The notes: generated by a model from the letters alone, not told the origin. 64,000 nt of DNA from Actinomycetota bacterium (GCA_030446465.1 JAUJNI010000004.1:40488-104487); one strand, 5' to 3'. Positions 35,041 through 44,232 are shown, counted from the stretch's first letter. Program-made: numbers and translations.

Positions 35041-35426
35041 TGCTGGCCGCCGTACGACCTGTGCGGATAGCGCTGGCCGCGCTCATCCTCCTCGGTGGAC
35101 TCGTCCACCTCCAGCAGTACCTCGACGGTTTTGCTTCCATCCCGATGATCGGGCCGATGTTCCTTGCCAACGCAGTCGTCTCGGGCGTGCTTGCCGCGCT
35201 TCTCGTGTGGCGGACGGAGCGGGTTTGGATCCTCGCGGCCGCGCTACTCGCCGCCGGTTCACTCGGGGCTATATTCATCAGCCGAGCGACGGGACTCTTC
35301 GGCTACATGTCCACGACCTTCGAAGCCCCAGAAGCGGTGGCGGTCATCTCCGAGGGAGCCGCTCTGCTAGTCGCAAGCTTCATCCTCGTGAAGAGCGTAG
35401 GCCACGCATCGCAACGTACGGGGTGA
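35040..35426 (+). CDS. Small four-helix membrane protein
   Basis: This 128-residue protein begins MLAAVRPVRIALAALILLGG and has four hydrophobic segments. The ATG overlaps the stop of the cupredoxin gene (TGATG), indicating translational coupling. The HLQQYLDGFASIPMIGPMFLAN loop after helix 1 occurs in similar actinobacterial proteins next to cupredoxins. The role is unknown. Confidence 0.82.
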   Translation: MLAAVRPVRIALAALILLGGLVHLQQYLDGFASIPMIGPMFLANAVVSGVLAALLVWRTERVWILAAALLAAGSLGAIFISRATGLFGYMSTTFEAPEAVAVISEGAALLVASFILVKSVGHASQRTG

Positions 35427-35734
35427 GAGCGTGATCGTCTGGCAGCAGGGCGTGCGCGGCGGAGGCTACAGGGGCATTAGTCATGGTCGGGGGGCCCGCG
35501 GACGATGCGATCGGACCTCTGTCAGACTAACGACCCTCGAGCTCGATGACGCGGCAGCACCGAAGGGAAGACGGAGGGGCCGCGTAGCGGGGGATGCGTA
35601 ATCACCTAGCGGACGCGTGCAGCCTCATCCGATCTGCAGTGCGAAGTCGGCGACCTTCTACGAGTCCCCGAGTTGAAGATCCTCCCCGGACGGATAGTTG
35701 GCTTTCGTCCCTGACGCACGTAATCTTTGATGTC

Positions 35735-36016
35735 ATGGACAACCTGCCCGCGGAAGACGTTGTTCGTATCTGCCAGCGATACGGGGCCACATCGGTAAGG
35801 GTCTTTGGATCTCGAGCGCGAGGTGATGCGCGTCCAGACAGTGACCTAGATCTTCTTGTCACCTTCAGACCTGGCGTTTCGCTCTTCGATGTCATCCGTC
35901 TCGAACAGGAGCTCGAAGCGCTCCTCGAGATCGATGTCGAGGTCGTGAGCGAAGCTGCTCTGCGCTCGGAATGGCGGGAAGAGGTCATGAGCGAAGCGAG
36001 AACACTTGCCGCCTAA
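35735..36016 (+). CDS. mntA: MNT-type nucleotidyltransferase (MntA antitoxin paralogue)
   Basis: This 93-residue protein starts MDNLPAEDVVRICQRYGATS with active site VFGSRARGDARPDSDLDLLV and a third acid in EIDVEVVSE. It is closely similar to the NTase at 28532-28816. Its toxin partner downstream is frameshifted, so the antitoxin may be an orphan. Confidence 0.9.
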   Translation: MDNLPAEDVVRICQRYGATSVRVFGSRARGDARPDSDLDLLVTFRPGVSLFDVIRLEQELEALLEIDVEVVSEAALRSEWREEVMSEARTLAA

Positions 36017-36345
36017 GGCTGACGAGCTTCGGCTCCGCGACATCAAGGCGGATCGAACGAATCCATGAGTACGCGGCGGGCGAATCAGCGCTCGCCGAGA
36101 GCTGGCCAAGGACGCTGTGTTGTGGAACCTCGCCGTCATTGGGGGAAGCCGTCAAGGGTCTGTCTCAGCCGGTGCGCGATCTAGTACCCGATGCGGACTG
36201 GGCAGAAGCAGCGCAGATGCGTGACGCGGTGATCCACCGCTACTTCGCGAATGACCCGAGCATTATCCAAGAAACGATCGAGCGAGACCTCCCTGGACTG
36301 GAGAGAGCGGTCGATACCCTCCTCGAGAGAATCGCTGGTTCCTAA
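36007..36345 (+). pseudogene. hepT: HEPN-domain (HepT) toxin gene, frameshifted
   Basis: The sequence encodes ADELRLRDIKA, then in another frame RIERIHEYAAGESALAES, then LAKDAVLWNLAVIG, then GEAVKGLSQPVRDLVPDADW with the HEPN R-x4-H motif in MRDAVIHRYF. At least three frame changes occur within 130 bases (36045-36140). It overlaps the MNT gene like the intact pair at 28.2-28.8 kb. Confidence 0.8.
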
Positions 36346-36558
36346 GCTGCAGAAGCCGTAGCCGCAACGAATACGCGCTCCGGATACCGCCGAGTATCGG
36401 ACTAGGGGTCCGATGCTTGGATCAGGTTCTGGGCATCCATGGCGGACCTTCGGTGGGCATGCAGGTAGCGGCAACTGAAGTCGCAGCGATCCGTCATGGA
36501 GATCCGTAGGTCCCTGGCCTGCCGTCCGAGCGAGTCGACTAGCGGCGACCTCTAGGCA

Positions 36559-37122
36559 TTACCTCCACCCAGCTGCTGCCCTCCGCGCGTAAATGCCGAC
36601 GTCTTCCTCGGGCGTGAGCTTCAAGCTGTCGTTCCAGCGGTTCAAGAACCCGAAAAGTGAGCATACGGCCGCAACTTCGGTCGCACCCTCGACGCCGAAG
36701 TGCGTGATCAGGTCTCTGACCATCTCGTCAGTCACCCCGTTGGGTTGCGTCCCTGCGCCGATTGCATAACGGAGAGCAGCGCGCTCTGCGTCGTCGAACA
36801 AGGGGCTGGTCTCGAACTCCCATATTTGGTCCACCTTGTCGTTGGTCCCAACCGACGCCGCTCGCGTGGCGGTGTGTGCCTGGCAGTAGAGGCATCCGGC
36901 GGCTCGCGAAGTCGCCAAGGCGATTAAACGCTTCAGCGGACCCGGCACGGCCCCCGGTGAGAACACGGCTTGCCGCAGTGTAAGAAACGCCTGGGCAATG
37001 TCCGGACGGTTCGCCATCGTGCGGAACGACTGTGGCAGGAAGCCGAAGGACCGCACTGCCTCCTGCAGAAGGGGGCCCACTTCCTCAAGCTTTTCGGCGG
37101 GCGCCTCGGGAAGCCTCGACAC
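36559..37122 (-). CDS. Carboxymuconolactone decarboxylase / AhpD-like protein
   Basis: This 187-residue helical protein contains the CMD core LIALATSRAAGCLYCQAHTATRAA with the redox C-x2-C-x3-H motif of AhpD-like peroxidase-related enzymes. GTG 37122 follows AGGAGGA. The promoter carries TTGACA and a -10-like TATGAC about 18 bases apart, overlapped by an inverted repeat shared with other island promoters. It is the first unit of the catabolic island. Confidence 0.9.
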   Translation of the reverse strand: MSRLPEAPAEKLEEVGPLLQEAVRSFGFLPQSFRTMANRPDIAQAFLTLRQAVFSPGAVPGPLKRLIALATSRAAGCLYCQAHTATRAASVGTNDKVDQIWEFETSPLFDDAERAALRYAIGAGTQPNGVTDEMVRDLITHFGVEGATEVAAVCSLFGFLNRWNDSLKLTPEEDVGIYARRAAAGWR

Positions 37123-37142
37123 GTATATCCTCCTCAGCGTTG

Positions 37143-37161
37143 ACTTTAGTCATATTAAACG
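37143..37161. promoter_or_regulatory. Island motif site 1 (upstream of the CMD gene)
   Basis: ACTTTA-GTCATAT-TAAACG overlaps the -10 region of the minus-strand promoter of the CMD gene. The inner arms TTTA/TAAA are perfect. It belongs to a group of five similar sites in the island. Confidence 0.5.
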
Positions 37162-37164
37162 ACG

Positions 37165-37836
37165 TCAAGTGTTGTCAAACTCCGGGCCGAGCGGCTCATC
37201 GGTGGCTGCGAGCAATTCCGCACGGTCAAGCGTCGCGACCTCGTCCGGGGTGTCTACGTCGATAGGAGGTGCTTCGTTTACCTCGAGATCCGTTACGAGA
37301 TCTGGCCGTTCCGCCATAAGTCGACGGGCTCCCTCATCGCCCTCGTTGGCGATGAGGGGCCAGATCTCCCGATCGAGCACCACAGGGTGCCCCGGCGTGC
37401 GCCGATAGAGCGTCCTGACCACGGGTGGTTGGAGGTTCCGCCAGTGTCTGATCGCTGCGTTGACAATCGACGGATCAAGCTGCGGTTGGTCGCCCAGGAC
37501 CACAACTGCGGCGCCCGCCGTATCGCTAGAGGCGCGGAGACCGGCCAAGAGAGAGCTTGCCTGTCCTTGTCCGTAGTCCTCATGGACGACTACGCGCGCA
37601 CGAGCGGGCAGCGGCGCGATGGCGTCTCGGACGTCATCTGCTCGGTGTCCCAGCACAATGACGATCTCGTCGGCCACAGACGACGCAGCAGCGTCGACGA
37701 CGTGTCGGAGCAATGGCTTGCCTTTGAACAGGATCAATTGCTTCGTCCGTCCCATCCGGGACGACAGGCCCGCGGCCAAAACCACGACTGCGACGGGACC
37801 CGAACGGCGGCCGGTCGAGCCGGAGTGAGACATCAT
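37165..37836 (-). CDS. mocA: MobA-like NTP transferase (MocA type, molybdenum cofactor maturation)
   Basis: This 223-residue protein has the nucleotidyltransferase start VVVLAAGLSSRMGRTKQLILF (LAAGxSxRMG..K) and LGDQPQLDPSIV. The length and order match MocA, which attaches CMP to molybdopterin for xanthine dehydrogenase-family enzymes. Its location among molybdenum hydroxylase genes supports that role. It is divergent from the TauE/SafE gene. Confidence 0.87.
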   Translation of the reverse strand: MMSHSGSTGRRSGPVAVVVLAAGLSSRMGRTKQLILFKGKPLLRHVVDAAASSVADEIVIVLGHRADDVRDAIAPLPARARVVVHEDYGQGQASSLLAGLRASSDTAGAAVVVLGDQPQLDPSIVNAAIRHWRNLQPPVVRTLYRRTPGHPVVLDREIWPLIANEGDEGARRLMAERPDLVTDLEVNEAPPIDVDTPDEVATLDRAELLAATDEPLGPEFDNT

Positions 37837-37916
37837 TGGCTCCAGTCTGAGAGAACACAAGACACGCCACTCAATTGGCGGATTTTCGGCGTCATGTCAT
37901 CGTCGAGGAGCACGTC

Positions 37917-38663
37917 ATGACCGCGTTGGAGTTGGTTGCCGCGGCGGTTGTGCTGCTCGGCGTCTCCGTTGGCGCGTTCGCCGGAGGGGTCGTAGGTATG
38001 GGGTTTCCCGTGGTCGCAGTACCAGCGATCGCTGCGGCGTACGGACTCGAGACGGCGGTGGTGGTAACCGCGATCCCGACTCTGGCCATAGACGCCGTGA
38101 ACCTTCACCGTACCCGCGCCGAGCGAACCGATTCGAGCGGGTTGATCCTGTTCGGGTCCGTCGCTGCCATCGGCAGCATTTTCGGGACGCTCGTCCGCGG
38201 GCGGATCGACGAGCGGGTGCTGGTCCTGGTGCTCGGGGTGACCGTTCTGTTGTACCTGGTGAGCGAGGTCCTGCCCAAGCTTGACCTTAGGAAGTTGGCG
38301 CACCAGCCGGTGACTGGTGGCATCGCCGGTCTCGTGGCGGGACTTCTCCAAGCCACCGTCGGCATCAGCGGTCCCATCGTAGGGATGTACTTCCTGAGCC
38401 GGACCGATACGCGCCATGGGTTCATCTTTCACATCACCACCGTCTTTGCGGTGATGGGCATCGTCCGCAGCGCAACGCTCGCGGGCCTCGGCGCGTTCAC
38501 AACGGGCCGCATCTGGACGGGGTTCGGACTTGCGGTCCTTGCGCTCGCTCTCAGGACCATTGGCTTCAGAGTTGGGGAAGGGCTGGACCGCGGCCACTTC
38601 CGCAAGATGGTCCTCGCAGTCATGACCGTCTCGCTGGTTCCGCTGCTGATCCAGACGTTCTAG
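37917..38663 (+). CDS. TauE/SafE family sulfite exporter-like membrane protein
   Basis: This 248-residue protein has eight or so hydrophobic segments and the family features GAFAGGVVGMGFPVVAVPAI near the N-terminus and GLLQATVGISGPIVGMYFLS in the second half. ATG 37917 follows GAGGAGCACGTC. Family members export sulfite, sulfoacetate or other organic anions. It is convergent with the XdhC-like gene. Confidence 0.88.
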   Translation: MTALELVAAAVVLLGVSVGAFAGGVVGMGFPVVAVPAIAAAYGLETAVVVTAIPTLAIDAVNLHRTRAERTDSSGLILFGSVAAIGSIFGTLVRGRIDERVLVLVLGVTVLLYLVSEVLPKLDLRKLAHQPVTGGIAGLVAGLLQATVGISGPIVGMYFLSRTDTRHGFIFHITTVFAVMGIVRSATLAGLGAFTTGRIWTGFGLAVLALALRTIGFRVGEGLDRGHFRKMVLAVMTVSLVPLLIQTF

Positions 38664-39781
38664 CTATTCCCAGCAGCGACCGGCGCGCTCTGCCTGTGGA
38701 TTCGACCTTCATGATCTGCAAGGCGGCCACCTGGCGCTTCGTGACGGAGGGCGATGATTTCAGCAGCAATGGAAACCGCAACTTCTTCGGGAGTGGTCGC
38801 GCCGATGTCGAGTCCGATTGGGCTCGCGATGCGGCGGAGCTCCACCTCGGAAACTCCCGCGTCCAAAAGATCGCGCATCCGAGACTCGTGCGTCCGCCTG
38901 CTGCCCATTGCACCGATGTACGCTGCGGGAGACGTTAGCGCCAGCTGCAGGACCGGGATATCGAACTTCGGGTCGTGAGTGAGGATGCAGATTACCGTTC
39001 GTTTATCGACGTTCGCGGTTTTCAGGAACTCGTGAGGCCACTTTACGATCACCTCATCCGCGTCCGGGAAGCGAGCACGTGTAGCAAACGGTGCACGCGC
39101 ATCGCAGACGGTGACGCGGTAGTTCAGGAACTTGCCGATCTTTGCGAGGGCGGTTGCGAAGTCGATCGCTCCGAACACATACATATTCGGGCGCGGGGTG
39201 AACGCTTCGATGAAGACCATCACGTCCTCCGGCCGTCTTTCTCCTTCCGAGCCGTATGTTCTGAGGCTGCTCTCGCCTAGCTCGATCATGCCGACCGTGT
39301 CGTTGCCGACCGCGTAGTCGAGCCCTTCACTTCCTAGCGATCCGACGACCTTCTCAGGCGACACGAGCATCGCCCGACCGGCATGTCCCCCGTCGACCAC
39401 CGTAGCTAACCCGACGAGCCTTTCCTCCGCGAGAGCGTCGCGAAGTGCAGTGAGCACCTCGGAGACCTCGTCGGTCACAGCAAAGGTGACGAGGTGAATC
39501 GTGCCTCCACACGTAAGGCCAACCTCGAACGCTTGATCGTCCGAGATGCCGTACGTGAGCCGTTTCGCTATACCCGACGTGAGGACCGCCTGTGCCTCCT
39601 CATAGACGGCCCCCTCGACGCAACCACCAGAGACAGAGCCAGTCACCACGCCGTCCTCTGAGACGGCAAGAGACGCTCCGGGACCTCGTGGTGCCGATCG
39701 CTCGACCGCGATCACCATTGCGATCGCAGCGCGTTTTCCCTCCGCGCGCCACGCGAGCACGTCGTCGACCACGTCACGCAC
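38660..39781 (-). CDS. XdhC/CoxI family maturation protein
   Basis: This 373-residue protein has the XdhC N-terminal domain (APRGPGASLAVSEDG, SGGCVEG, GLTCGGTIHL with its Cys) and a C-terminal Rossmann domain (VFGAIDFATALAKIGKFLNY, VTVCDAR). It also has YIGAMGSRRTHESRM and LRRIASPIGLDIGATTPEEVAVSI. XdhC binds molybdenum cofactor and promotes its sulfuration and insertion into hydroxylases. It serves the large subunits encoded downstream in the island. Confidence 0.93.
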   Translation of the reverse strand: MRDVVDDVLAWRAEGKRAAIAMVIAVERSAPRGPGASLAVSEDGVVTGSVSGGCVEGAVYEEAQAVLTSGIAKRLTYGISDDQAFEVGLTCGGTIHLVTFAVTDEVSEVLTALRDALAEERLVGLATVVDGGHAGRAMLVSPEKVVGSLGSEGLDYAVGNDTVGMIELGESSLRTYGSEGERRPEDVMVFIEAFTPRPNMYVFGAIDFATALAKIGKFLNYRVTVCDARAPFATRARFPDADEVIVKWPHEFLKTANVDKRTVICILTHDPKFDIPVLQLALTSPAAYIGAMGSRRTHESRMRDLLDAGVSEVELRRIASPIGLDIGATTPEEVAVSIAAEIIALRHEAPGGRLADHEGRIHRQSAPVAAGNS

Positions 39782-39819
39782 CTAAAGCCCCATTCCCATC
39801 TCGCTAAGATATGGAAGCA

Positions 39820-40425
39820 TCACCGCTCGAGGTTGATCCACACCGCACGAACGTGGTCTTTGCCGCCATTGACGATTTTGTGCGGATAGTTCGAGTTGTA
39901 CGCGATCGAATCCCCTGGGTGCAGCTCATACGCCGAGCCATCGACCTCGACCGTAAGGGTTCCTTCCAAGACGAGGCCATATTCATGGCCTTCGTGATGG
40001 ACCGGCTCGCCCCCGCTGCCGGTGTCCGGCTCGTACTCGTTCACCACGAACTCGATCCCGTGCAAGCTATCGGTGCGGACGACCCGCCTTTGGACGCCCT
40101 CTCCAGTCACGTAGACGTGCTGGTCTTCAAGACGAACGACGACTCGCTGCCTGTCGTGGACACCGTCGTCGTCAAAGAGATCGGTCATGTGAACGCCGAG
40201 CGCCGACGCAATGGCGACGAGCGTCCCGATTGATGGACTGGTCTTACCGCGCTCAACCAGACTCAGCATCGACGAACTCAACCCCGTACGGTCGCCGAGC
40301 GCTTGAAGCGTCAGGTTGCGCTCGGATCTAAGCTCGCGGATCCGGTTTCCAACCTGGGTGACCGTCGCTTCCGCGTCGACAACGGTATCCAGAGGCTTTG
40401 TGTCTATCGCAAATTCAGCAGTCAC
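39820..40425 (-). CDS. XRE-cupin transcriptional regulator
   Basis: This 201-residue protein starts at GTG 40425 behind GGAAGGA. Residues 22-80 form an XRE HTH (VGNRIRELRSERNLTLQALGDRTGLSSSMLSLVERGKTSPSI). Residues 130-195 form a cupin (GGEPVHHEGHEYGLVLEGTLTVEVDG and LHPGDSIAYNSNYPHKI). This fold resembles PuuR-type regulators, where the cupin senses a small ligand. It is the only regulator in the island and the best candidate for the shared promoter motif. Confidence 0.9.
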   Translation of the reverse strand: MTAEFAIDTKPLDTVVDAEATVTQVGNRIRELRSERNLTLQALGDRTGLSSSMLSLVERGKTSPSIGTLVAIASALGVHMTDLFDDDGVHDRQRVVVRLEDQHVYVTGEGVQRRVVRTDSLHGIEFVVNEYEPDTGSGGEPVHHEGHEYGLVLEGTLTVEVDGSAYELHPGDSIAYNSNYPHKIVNGGKDHVRAVWINLER

Positions 40426-40482
40426 GTGTCGATCCTTCCCTAAGCGCTCGAGAAGATGGCGCCCCAAGCGCTCCCGTTCCGA

Positions 40483-40523
40483 CAACCCGTAGGGCGGCGC
40501 GCTCGCAGCCGCCCTACGGGTTG
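40483..40523 (-). terminator. Perfect 16-bp hairpin between the regulator and ABC genes
   Basis: CAACCCGTAGGGCGGC and GCCGCCCTACGGGTTG form perfect arms with a 9-base loop, just after the stop of the substrate-binding protein gene. No U-run follows. It probably ends the ABC operon transcript and insulates the regulator gene. Confidence 0.7.
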
Positions 40524-40534
40524 CGACAATCGTC

Positions 40535-41632
40535 CTAGCAATCGGTCGGCAGCTCGTTCGCCTCGTCGATGACTGCCTGCTGATCGAAGTCGTTAATTTC
40601 ATCCACCAGGTCGTCGATTACGTACTGTGACATGTCGATGCCCTCTTGGATCACGTCCCCTTGCTGGAAGATGCCCACGTAAGTATTCCACCCCTCCGCA
40701 TCGAGGTATCCGAACTGGTACTCGTCACCTTCTTTGGGAGCTTGCGTGATCGGGATCACCGACTCGAGCGATGCCCGTCCCGCCTCTTCGTCGGCGAACT
40801 CCTCCGGCACAGCCTCCTTCAGTACACAAACGGCACCGTCGAAATTCGTGTACGCGACGAGCTGCCCTTTAGCCGTCGCGCGTCCGAGCGCGACCAAGAG
40901 GTCTGTGTCGTCCTTAGTGTCCTCTTGGGCGAGCAAGCCCTCGGCCGGCAGCTCTGCGAGTGACTCAGGAGCAATCGATGTGAACTCGACGCCGGCCGCC
41001 TCGATCTTGGCAAGGTCCGACTTCGCGGTGGAGTACGCGTCGATATCACCGCGGTCGAACGCAAGCTTCACCTTAGGGGCTGCAGCTCCGATCTCGAGTA
41101 GCTTGACGTCCGTGTCCGGATTGATCCCGGCCTCAGCGAGCAGCGCCTTCACCAGTGGCGTCTCACCGCCGGCGAGGTCGGAGATGCCTATGGTGGCGCC
41201 GTCGAGGTCTGCGATCTCCGTAATGTCGGAGCCGGCCGGGGCGACCACGTCAAACACCTCTCCGTACGCGTAGGTGAAGAATGGGTACAAGGGGCTTCCC
41301 TGCTCGATCGCCGGGAGCATAGCTCCCGGCACACCCATCCCGGCCGCAGCGTTCTTCGCGGCAAGGATCTGCGCGACGTCCGACGACCCACCCGTTGGCT
41401 GAAGCTGTACGTCATAGCCCTCGTCGTCGTAGTATCCCAGCTCGTCAGCTATCAGGTACCCGTAGGCGAACACGCTCCCGGTCGAAAGTGCGAGGTCTAC
41501 CTGCTCCTTGCCGCCACCACCAGCCTCGTTGCTACCGCCTCCACCATCATCACCGCCGCATGCAGCCGCGATCAGTATGAGCATCGCGAACAGCGCTCCC
41601 ATGCGCGGCAACAACCTGCTATCTCTGCCCAC
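40535..41632 (-). CDS. ABC transporter substrate-binding lipoprotein (NMT1/SsuA type)
   Basis: From GTG 41632 (behind AGAGAGGAG) the protein has about 365 residues; an upstream in-frame start exists. A lipoprotein signal peptide ends in ILIAAACGGDDGG. The mature protein resembles the NMT1/THI5/SsuA group: VFAYGYLIADELGYYDDEGYDVQLQPTGGSSDVAQ and GATIGISDLAGGETPLVKALLAEAG. This group binds nitrate, sulfonates, pyrimidines, aromatic acids or similar. The neighbours suggest uptake of the island substrate. Confidence 0.9.
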   Translation of the reverse strand: MGRDSRLLPRMGALFAMLILIAAACGGDDGGGGSNEAGGGGKEQVDLALSTGSVFAYGYLIADELGYYDDEGYDVQLQPTGGSSDVAQILAAKNAAAGMGVPGAMLPAIEQGSPLYPFFTYAYGEVFDVVAPAGSDITEIADLDGATIGISDLAGGETPLVKALLAEAGINPDTDVKLLEIGAAAPKVKLAFDRGDIDAYSTAKSDLAKIEAAGVEFTSIAPESLAELPAEGLLAQEDTKDDTDLLVALGRATAKGQLVAYTNFDGAVCVLKEAVPEEFADEEAGRASLESVIPITQAPKEGDEYQFGYLDAEGWNTYVGIFQQGDVIQEGIDMSQYVIDDLVDEINDFDQQAVIDEANELPTDC

Positions 41633-41684
41633 TGCCACTCCTCTCTCTTCGACCGTCTGTTCGATCAACCTCCTGAACAACGAC

Positions 41685-42542
41685 CTACCCCTCGTCCCAG
41701 TTGCTGTGCCAGAACACGAGCTTCTTCTCCACTAGGTTCACAACGAGGAAGAGAGCAAGCCCCAGAAGACCGAGAACCATGAGATACGCGAAGACATCGT
41801 CCATCTGAAGCAGGAACGAAGCCGCGTCAATCAACTGTCCCATTCCCTCGTTTGAACCCAGCAATTCAGCGATGACGGCGCCGATCAACGCGAATGTCAG
41901 CGCGGATTTCAAACCAGCGAAGATTGAGGGCATGGCAGATAACAGACGGAGATGGACGAACGTCTGGAACTTCGAGGCCTTGAGCGAACGCATCAAGAGA
42001 AGCGCGTTTTCGTCAACCACGGCGAGACCAGTGATTGTGTTAATCAATACTGGGAAGAAACAGATCGCTGCGGCCAAGGCCACCTTTGACGACATCCCAA
42101 ACCCAAACCACGCGATAAATACGGGTGCCAGCGCCACTCTCGGAGTCGTCTGGAACAGGATCACGATGGGATAGGTCGCGCGGCTGAAGGTCCTGGAGAT
42201 TGCGATCAGGACCCCAAACAGGAAGCCACCAGCAGCACCGATCGCAAAGCCGAAGATGGTCTCCTGGAACGTCACCCACAGGTTCTCCCACACGAAGCCA
42301 CTCGTGATCGCTTTGAAGAAGGCCGGGATGATGTCGGTCGGCTTGGACAGGATCACCTGCGGCCAGAATGCCGGATCGATTCGGCTGAGGACCTCCCAGA
42401 TCCCCAGAAGGAGGAACGCACTGCCCGCCGTGAGCAGCACCTGCTTCGCTACAGCGGCTAGCTTCGACTCGCCTCTGATCTCGCTGGCGAAGAGATCACC
42501 CAGCTCCGGTGGGGCCAACGCCCTGTCTTCGACTGCACTCAT
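41685..42542 (-). CDS. ABC transporter permease (SsuC/TauC type)
   Basis: This 285-residue protein has six predicted membrane helices and the BPD_transp_1 region (FQTTPRVALAPVFIAWFGFGMSSKVALAA, with the EAA-type loop IGAVIAELLGSNEGMG). It lies nine bases from the end of the ATPase gene in the same operon and precedes the binding-protein gene. Confidence 0.92.
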   Translation of the reverse strand: MSAVEDRALAPPELGDLFASEIRGESKLAAVAKQVLLTAGSAFLLLGIWEVLSRIDPAFWPQVILSKPTDIIPAFFKAITSGFVWENLWVTFQETIFGFAIGAAGGFLFGVLIAISRTFSRATYPIVILFQTTPRVALAPVFIAWFGFGMSSKVALAAAICFFPVLINTITGLAVVDENALLLMRSLKASKFQTFVHLRLLSAMPSIFAGLKSALTFALIGAVIAELLGSNEGMGQLIDAASFLLQMDDVFAYLMVLGLLGLALFLVVNLVEKKLVFWHSNWDEG

Positions 42543-42550
42543 TTGCCCTC

Positions 42551-43414
42551 CTAGACCAACCCGAGCGCTCGGCGAACATCTCCGACGCGGTCTGAGTACT
42601 CGTGTGTAGCGATGACTCCCGCCCGGCGGGGCCGGGGCAGCTCAATGTCGACGATGTCTAGAACTCGGCCGGGACGTGTGCCCATCACGACGACGCGATC
42701 CGACAGGAAGACGGCTTCAGTAATGTTGTGGGTGACGAATATGGTCGTCTTGCGCTCGAGCTCTGAGATCCTTGCTAGCTCGACGTTCAACCGCTCACGT
42801 GTGAACTCATCGAGTGCGCCGAACGGTTCGTCCAGCAACATCAGCCTCGGATTAGACACGAGCAGTCTGCAGAGAGCGACGCGTTGCTGCATGCCGCCCG
42901 AGAGCTCCCGGGGATAGTTGTTCTCAAACCCATCGAGGCCTGTGAGTTGGATCACCTCTGCGACGCGCGCTTCTCGATCGGTCCTCTTGTCGCGAGCGAT
43001 GTCGAACGGAAGCATGATGTTGCGCTTGACCGTCCGCCACGGGAACAGCGTTGCGGTCTGGAACATCATCCCAATATCCCTGCGAGGGGAGACGATCCTC
43101 TCACCGCCGAGCGTGACCTGACCGCGACTAGCAGGCAACAGTCCAGAGACGATCTTTAGAAGCGTCGATTTTCCGCACCCCGAGGGTCCAACGAGGCTTA
43201 TGAACTCGCCATCGGTGATCGACAGATTTACATCCTGTAACGCAACCAACCCGGTTTCGCGTGCGCCGAAGGCCTTGGAAACCCCCTCAATGGCGACGAG
43301 CGGCGTCCCGCCGTCCCTGGGGACTTCAGCGGGGTCAAGCCGTCTGTTTGCTCGACGTGCCGGTGCGGACCGCCCCAAAACCCCCCCTCTCTGCTCAGGC
43401 TGATTTTTAACCAT
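42551..43414 (-). CDS. ABC transporter ATP-binding protein (SsuB/TauB type)
   Basis: This ATPase of about 287 residues has Walker A SLVGPSGCGKSTLLK, Q-loop MMFQTATLFPW, signature LSGGMQQRVAL, Walker B RLMLLDEPFGALD and H-loop FVTHNITEA. It is first in the ABC operon. ATG 43414 lies within the island motif at 43404-43422, so ATG 43441 or a leaderless start at 43414 are both possible. Confidence 0.93.
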   Translation of the reverse strand: MVKNQPEQRGGVLGRSAPARRANRRLDPAEVPRDGGTPLVAIEGVSKAFGARETGLVALQDVNLSITDGEFISLVGPSGCGKSTLLKIVSGLLPASRGQVTLGGERIVSPRRDIGMMFQTATLFPWRTVKRNIMLPFDIARDKRTDREARVAEVIQLTGLDGFENNYPRELSGGMQQRVALCRLLVSNPRLMLLDEPFGALDEFTRERLNVELARISELERKTTIFVTHNITEAVFLSDRVVVMGTRPGRVLDIVDIELPRPRRAGVIATHEYSDRVGDVRRALGLV

Positions 43415-43422
43415 ACTGAAGT
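43404..43422. promoter_or_regulatory. Island motif site 2 (upstream of the ABC operon)
   Basis: TTTTTA-ACCATAC-TGAAGT matches the island consensus in its right arm and inner left arm. It covers the start of the ATPase gene on the minus strand. Confidence 0.5.
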
Positions 43423-43462
43423 CCAAGTGAGTATTTTTCAAGAGCGCAGAGCGGAAAGATGC

Positions 43463-44191
43463 TCACAACATCACCGATCCGCCGTCGACGGCGATCGTCT
43501 GTCCGGTGACGAACTCCGCCCCGTCCGAACACAACCACAGCAGGGTGCCGACGAGGTCGCTGGGAACCTCTTCCCGCGGGATTGCTCGGTTCTGAAGCGG
43601 CGCATTGGCATAGACGGGGTTGCTCCGCACACTCTCCGAGACCGTTAGCCCCGGCGCGATGGCGTTGACCGTAACCCCGTCGGCACCTAGCTCCCGAGCT
43701 AGGGCCCGAGTGAAAGACACCATTGCGCCTTTAGAAGTTACGTAATGCAGGAACGATGGGAGTCCCTTTAGTGCCGCACCCGACGAGATATTCACGATCC
43801 GTCCCCAGCGCTGCCGTCGCATGTGGGGTGACACCGCCTTGACGCACACAAACTGGCCGACCACGTTGATGCGCAGCACCCGCTCGAATTCCTCGACGGT
43901 AATGTCTTCGAGCGGGGCACGTCGAATTCCACCGAAGAGAGCTGCGTTATTAACGAGGATGTCGGCGGATCCGAACGCCGAGACGACGTCTGCTACCACG
44001 TCGTCGATCTCGCTCTCACTGGTGATGTCCGCGAGGTACCCCCGGCCCCGGGGGCCCAGCTTCTCAACGGTGTCGCCTGGGTCGATGATGTCTAGGACGG
44101 CGACCGACGCCCCTGCGTCGGCGAGCGCCCTCGCGTAGGCGGCGCCGAGCCCCTGCGCCGCCCCAGTCACAATAGCGGTTCGTCGCTCCAT
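43463..44191 (-). CDS. SDR family oxidoreductase
   Basis: This 242-residue protein has the cofactor motif VTGAAQGLGAAYARAL, the NNAA motif (ILVNNAALFGG), the catalytic Ser in NISSGAALKG and Y-x3-K in HYVTSKGAMVSF. The end VTGQTIAVDGGSVML is typical of FabG-like SDRs. ATG 44191 was chosen; a TTG at 44239 overlaps the island motif. It is divergent from the isochorismatase gene. Confidence 0.93.
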   Translation of the reverse strand: MERRTAIVTGAAQGLGAAYARALADAGASVAVLDIIDPGDTVEKLGPRGRGYLADITSESEIDDVVADVVSAFGSADILVNNAALFGGIRRAPLEDITVEEFERVLRINVVGQFVCVKAVSPHMRRQRWGRIVNISSGAALKGLPSFLHYVTSKGAMVSFTRALARELGADGVTVNAIAPGLTVSESVRSNPVYANAPLQNRAIPREEVPSDLVGTLLWLCSDGAEFVTGQTIAVDGGSVML

Positions 44192-44232
44192 GCCCGTAGT
44201 GGCGATGCCGATCTCCAACCCTCGCTGTCCGA

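Noticed and set aside
37833..38597. 254-residue minus-strand ORF opposite the TauE/SafE gene
   Set aside because: It is antisense to membrane helices and has Asp/Glu/His-rich low-complexity sequence typical of a mirror frame.
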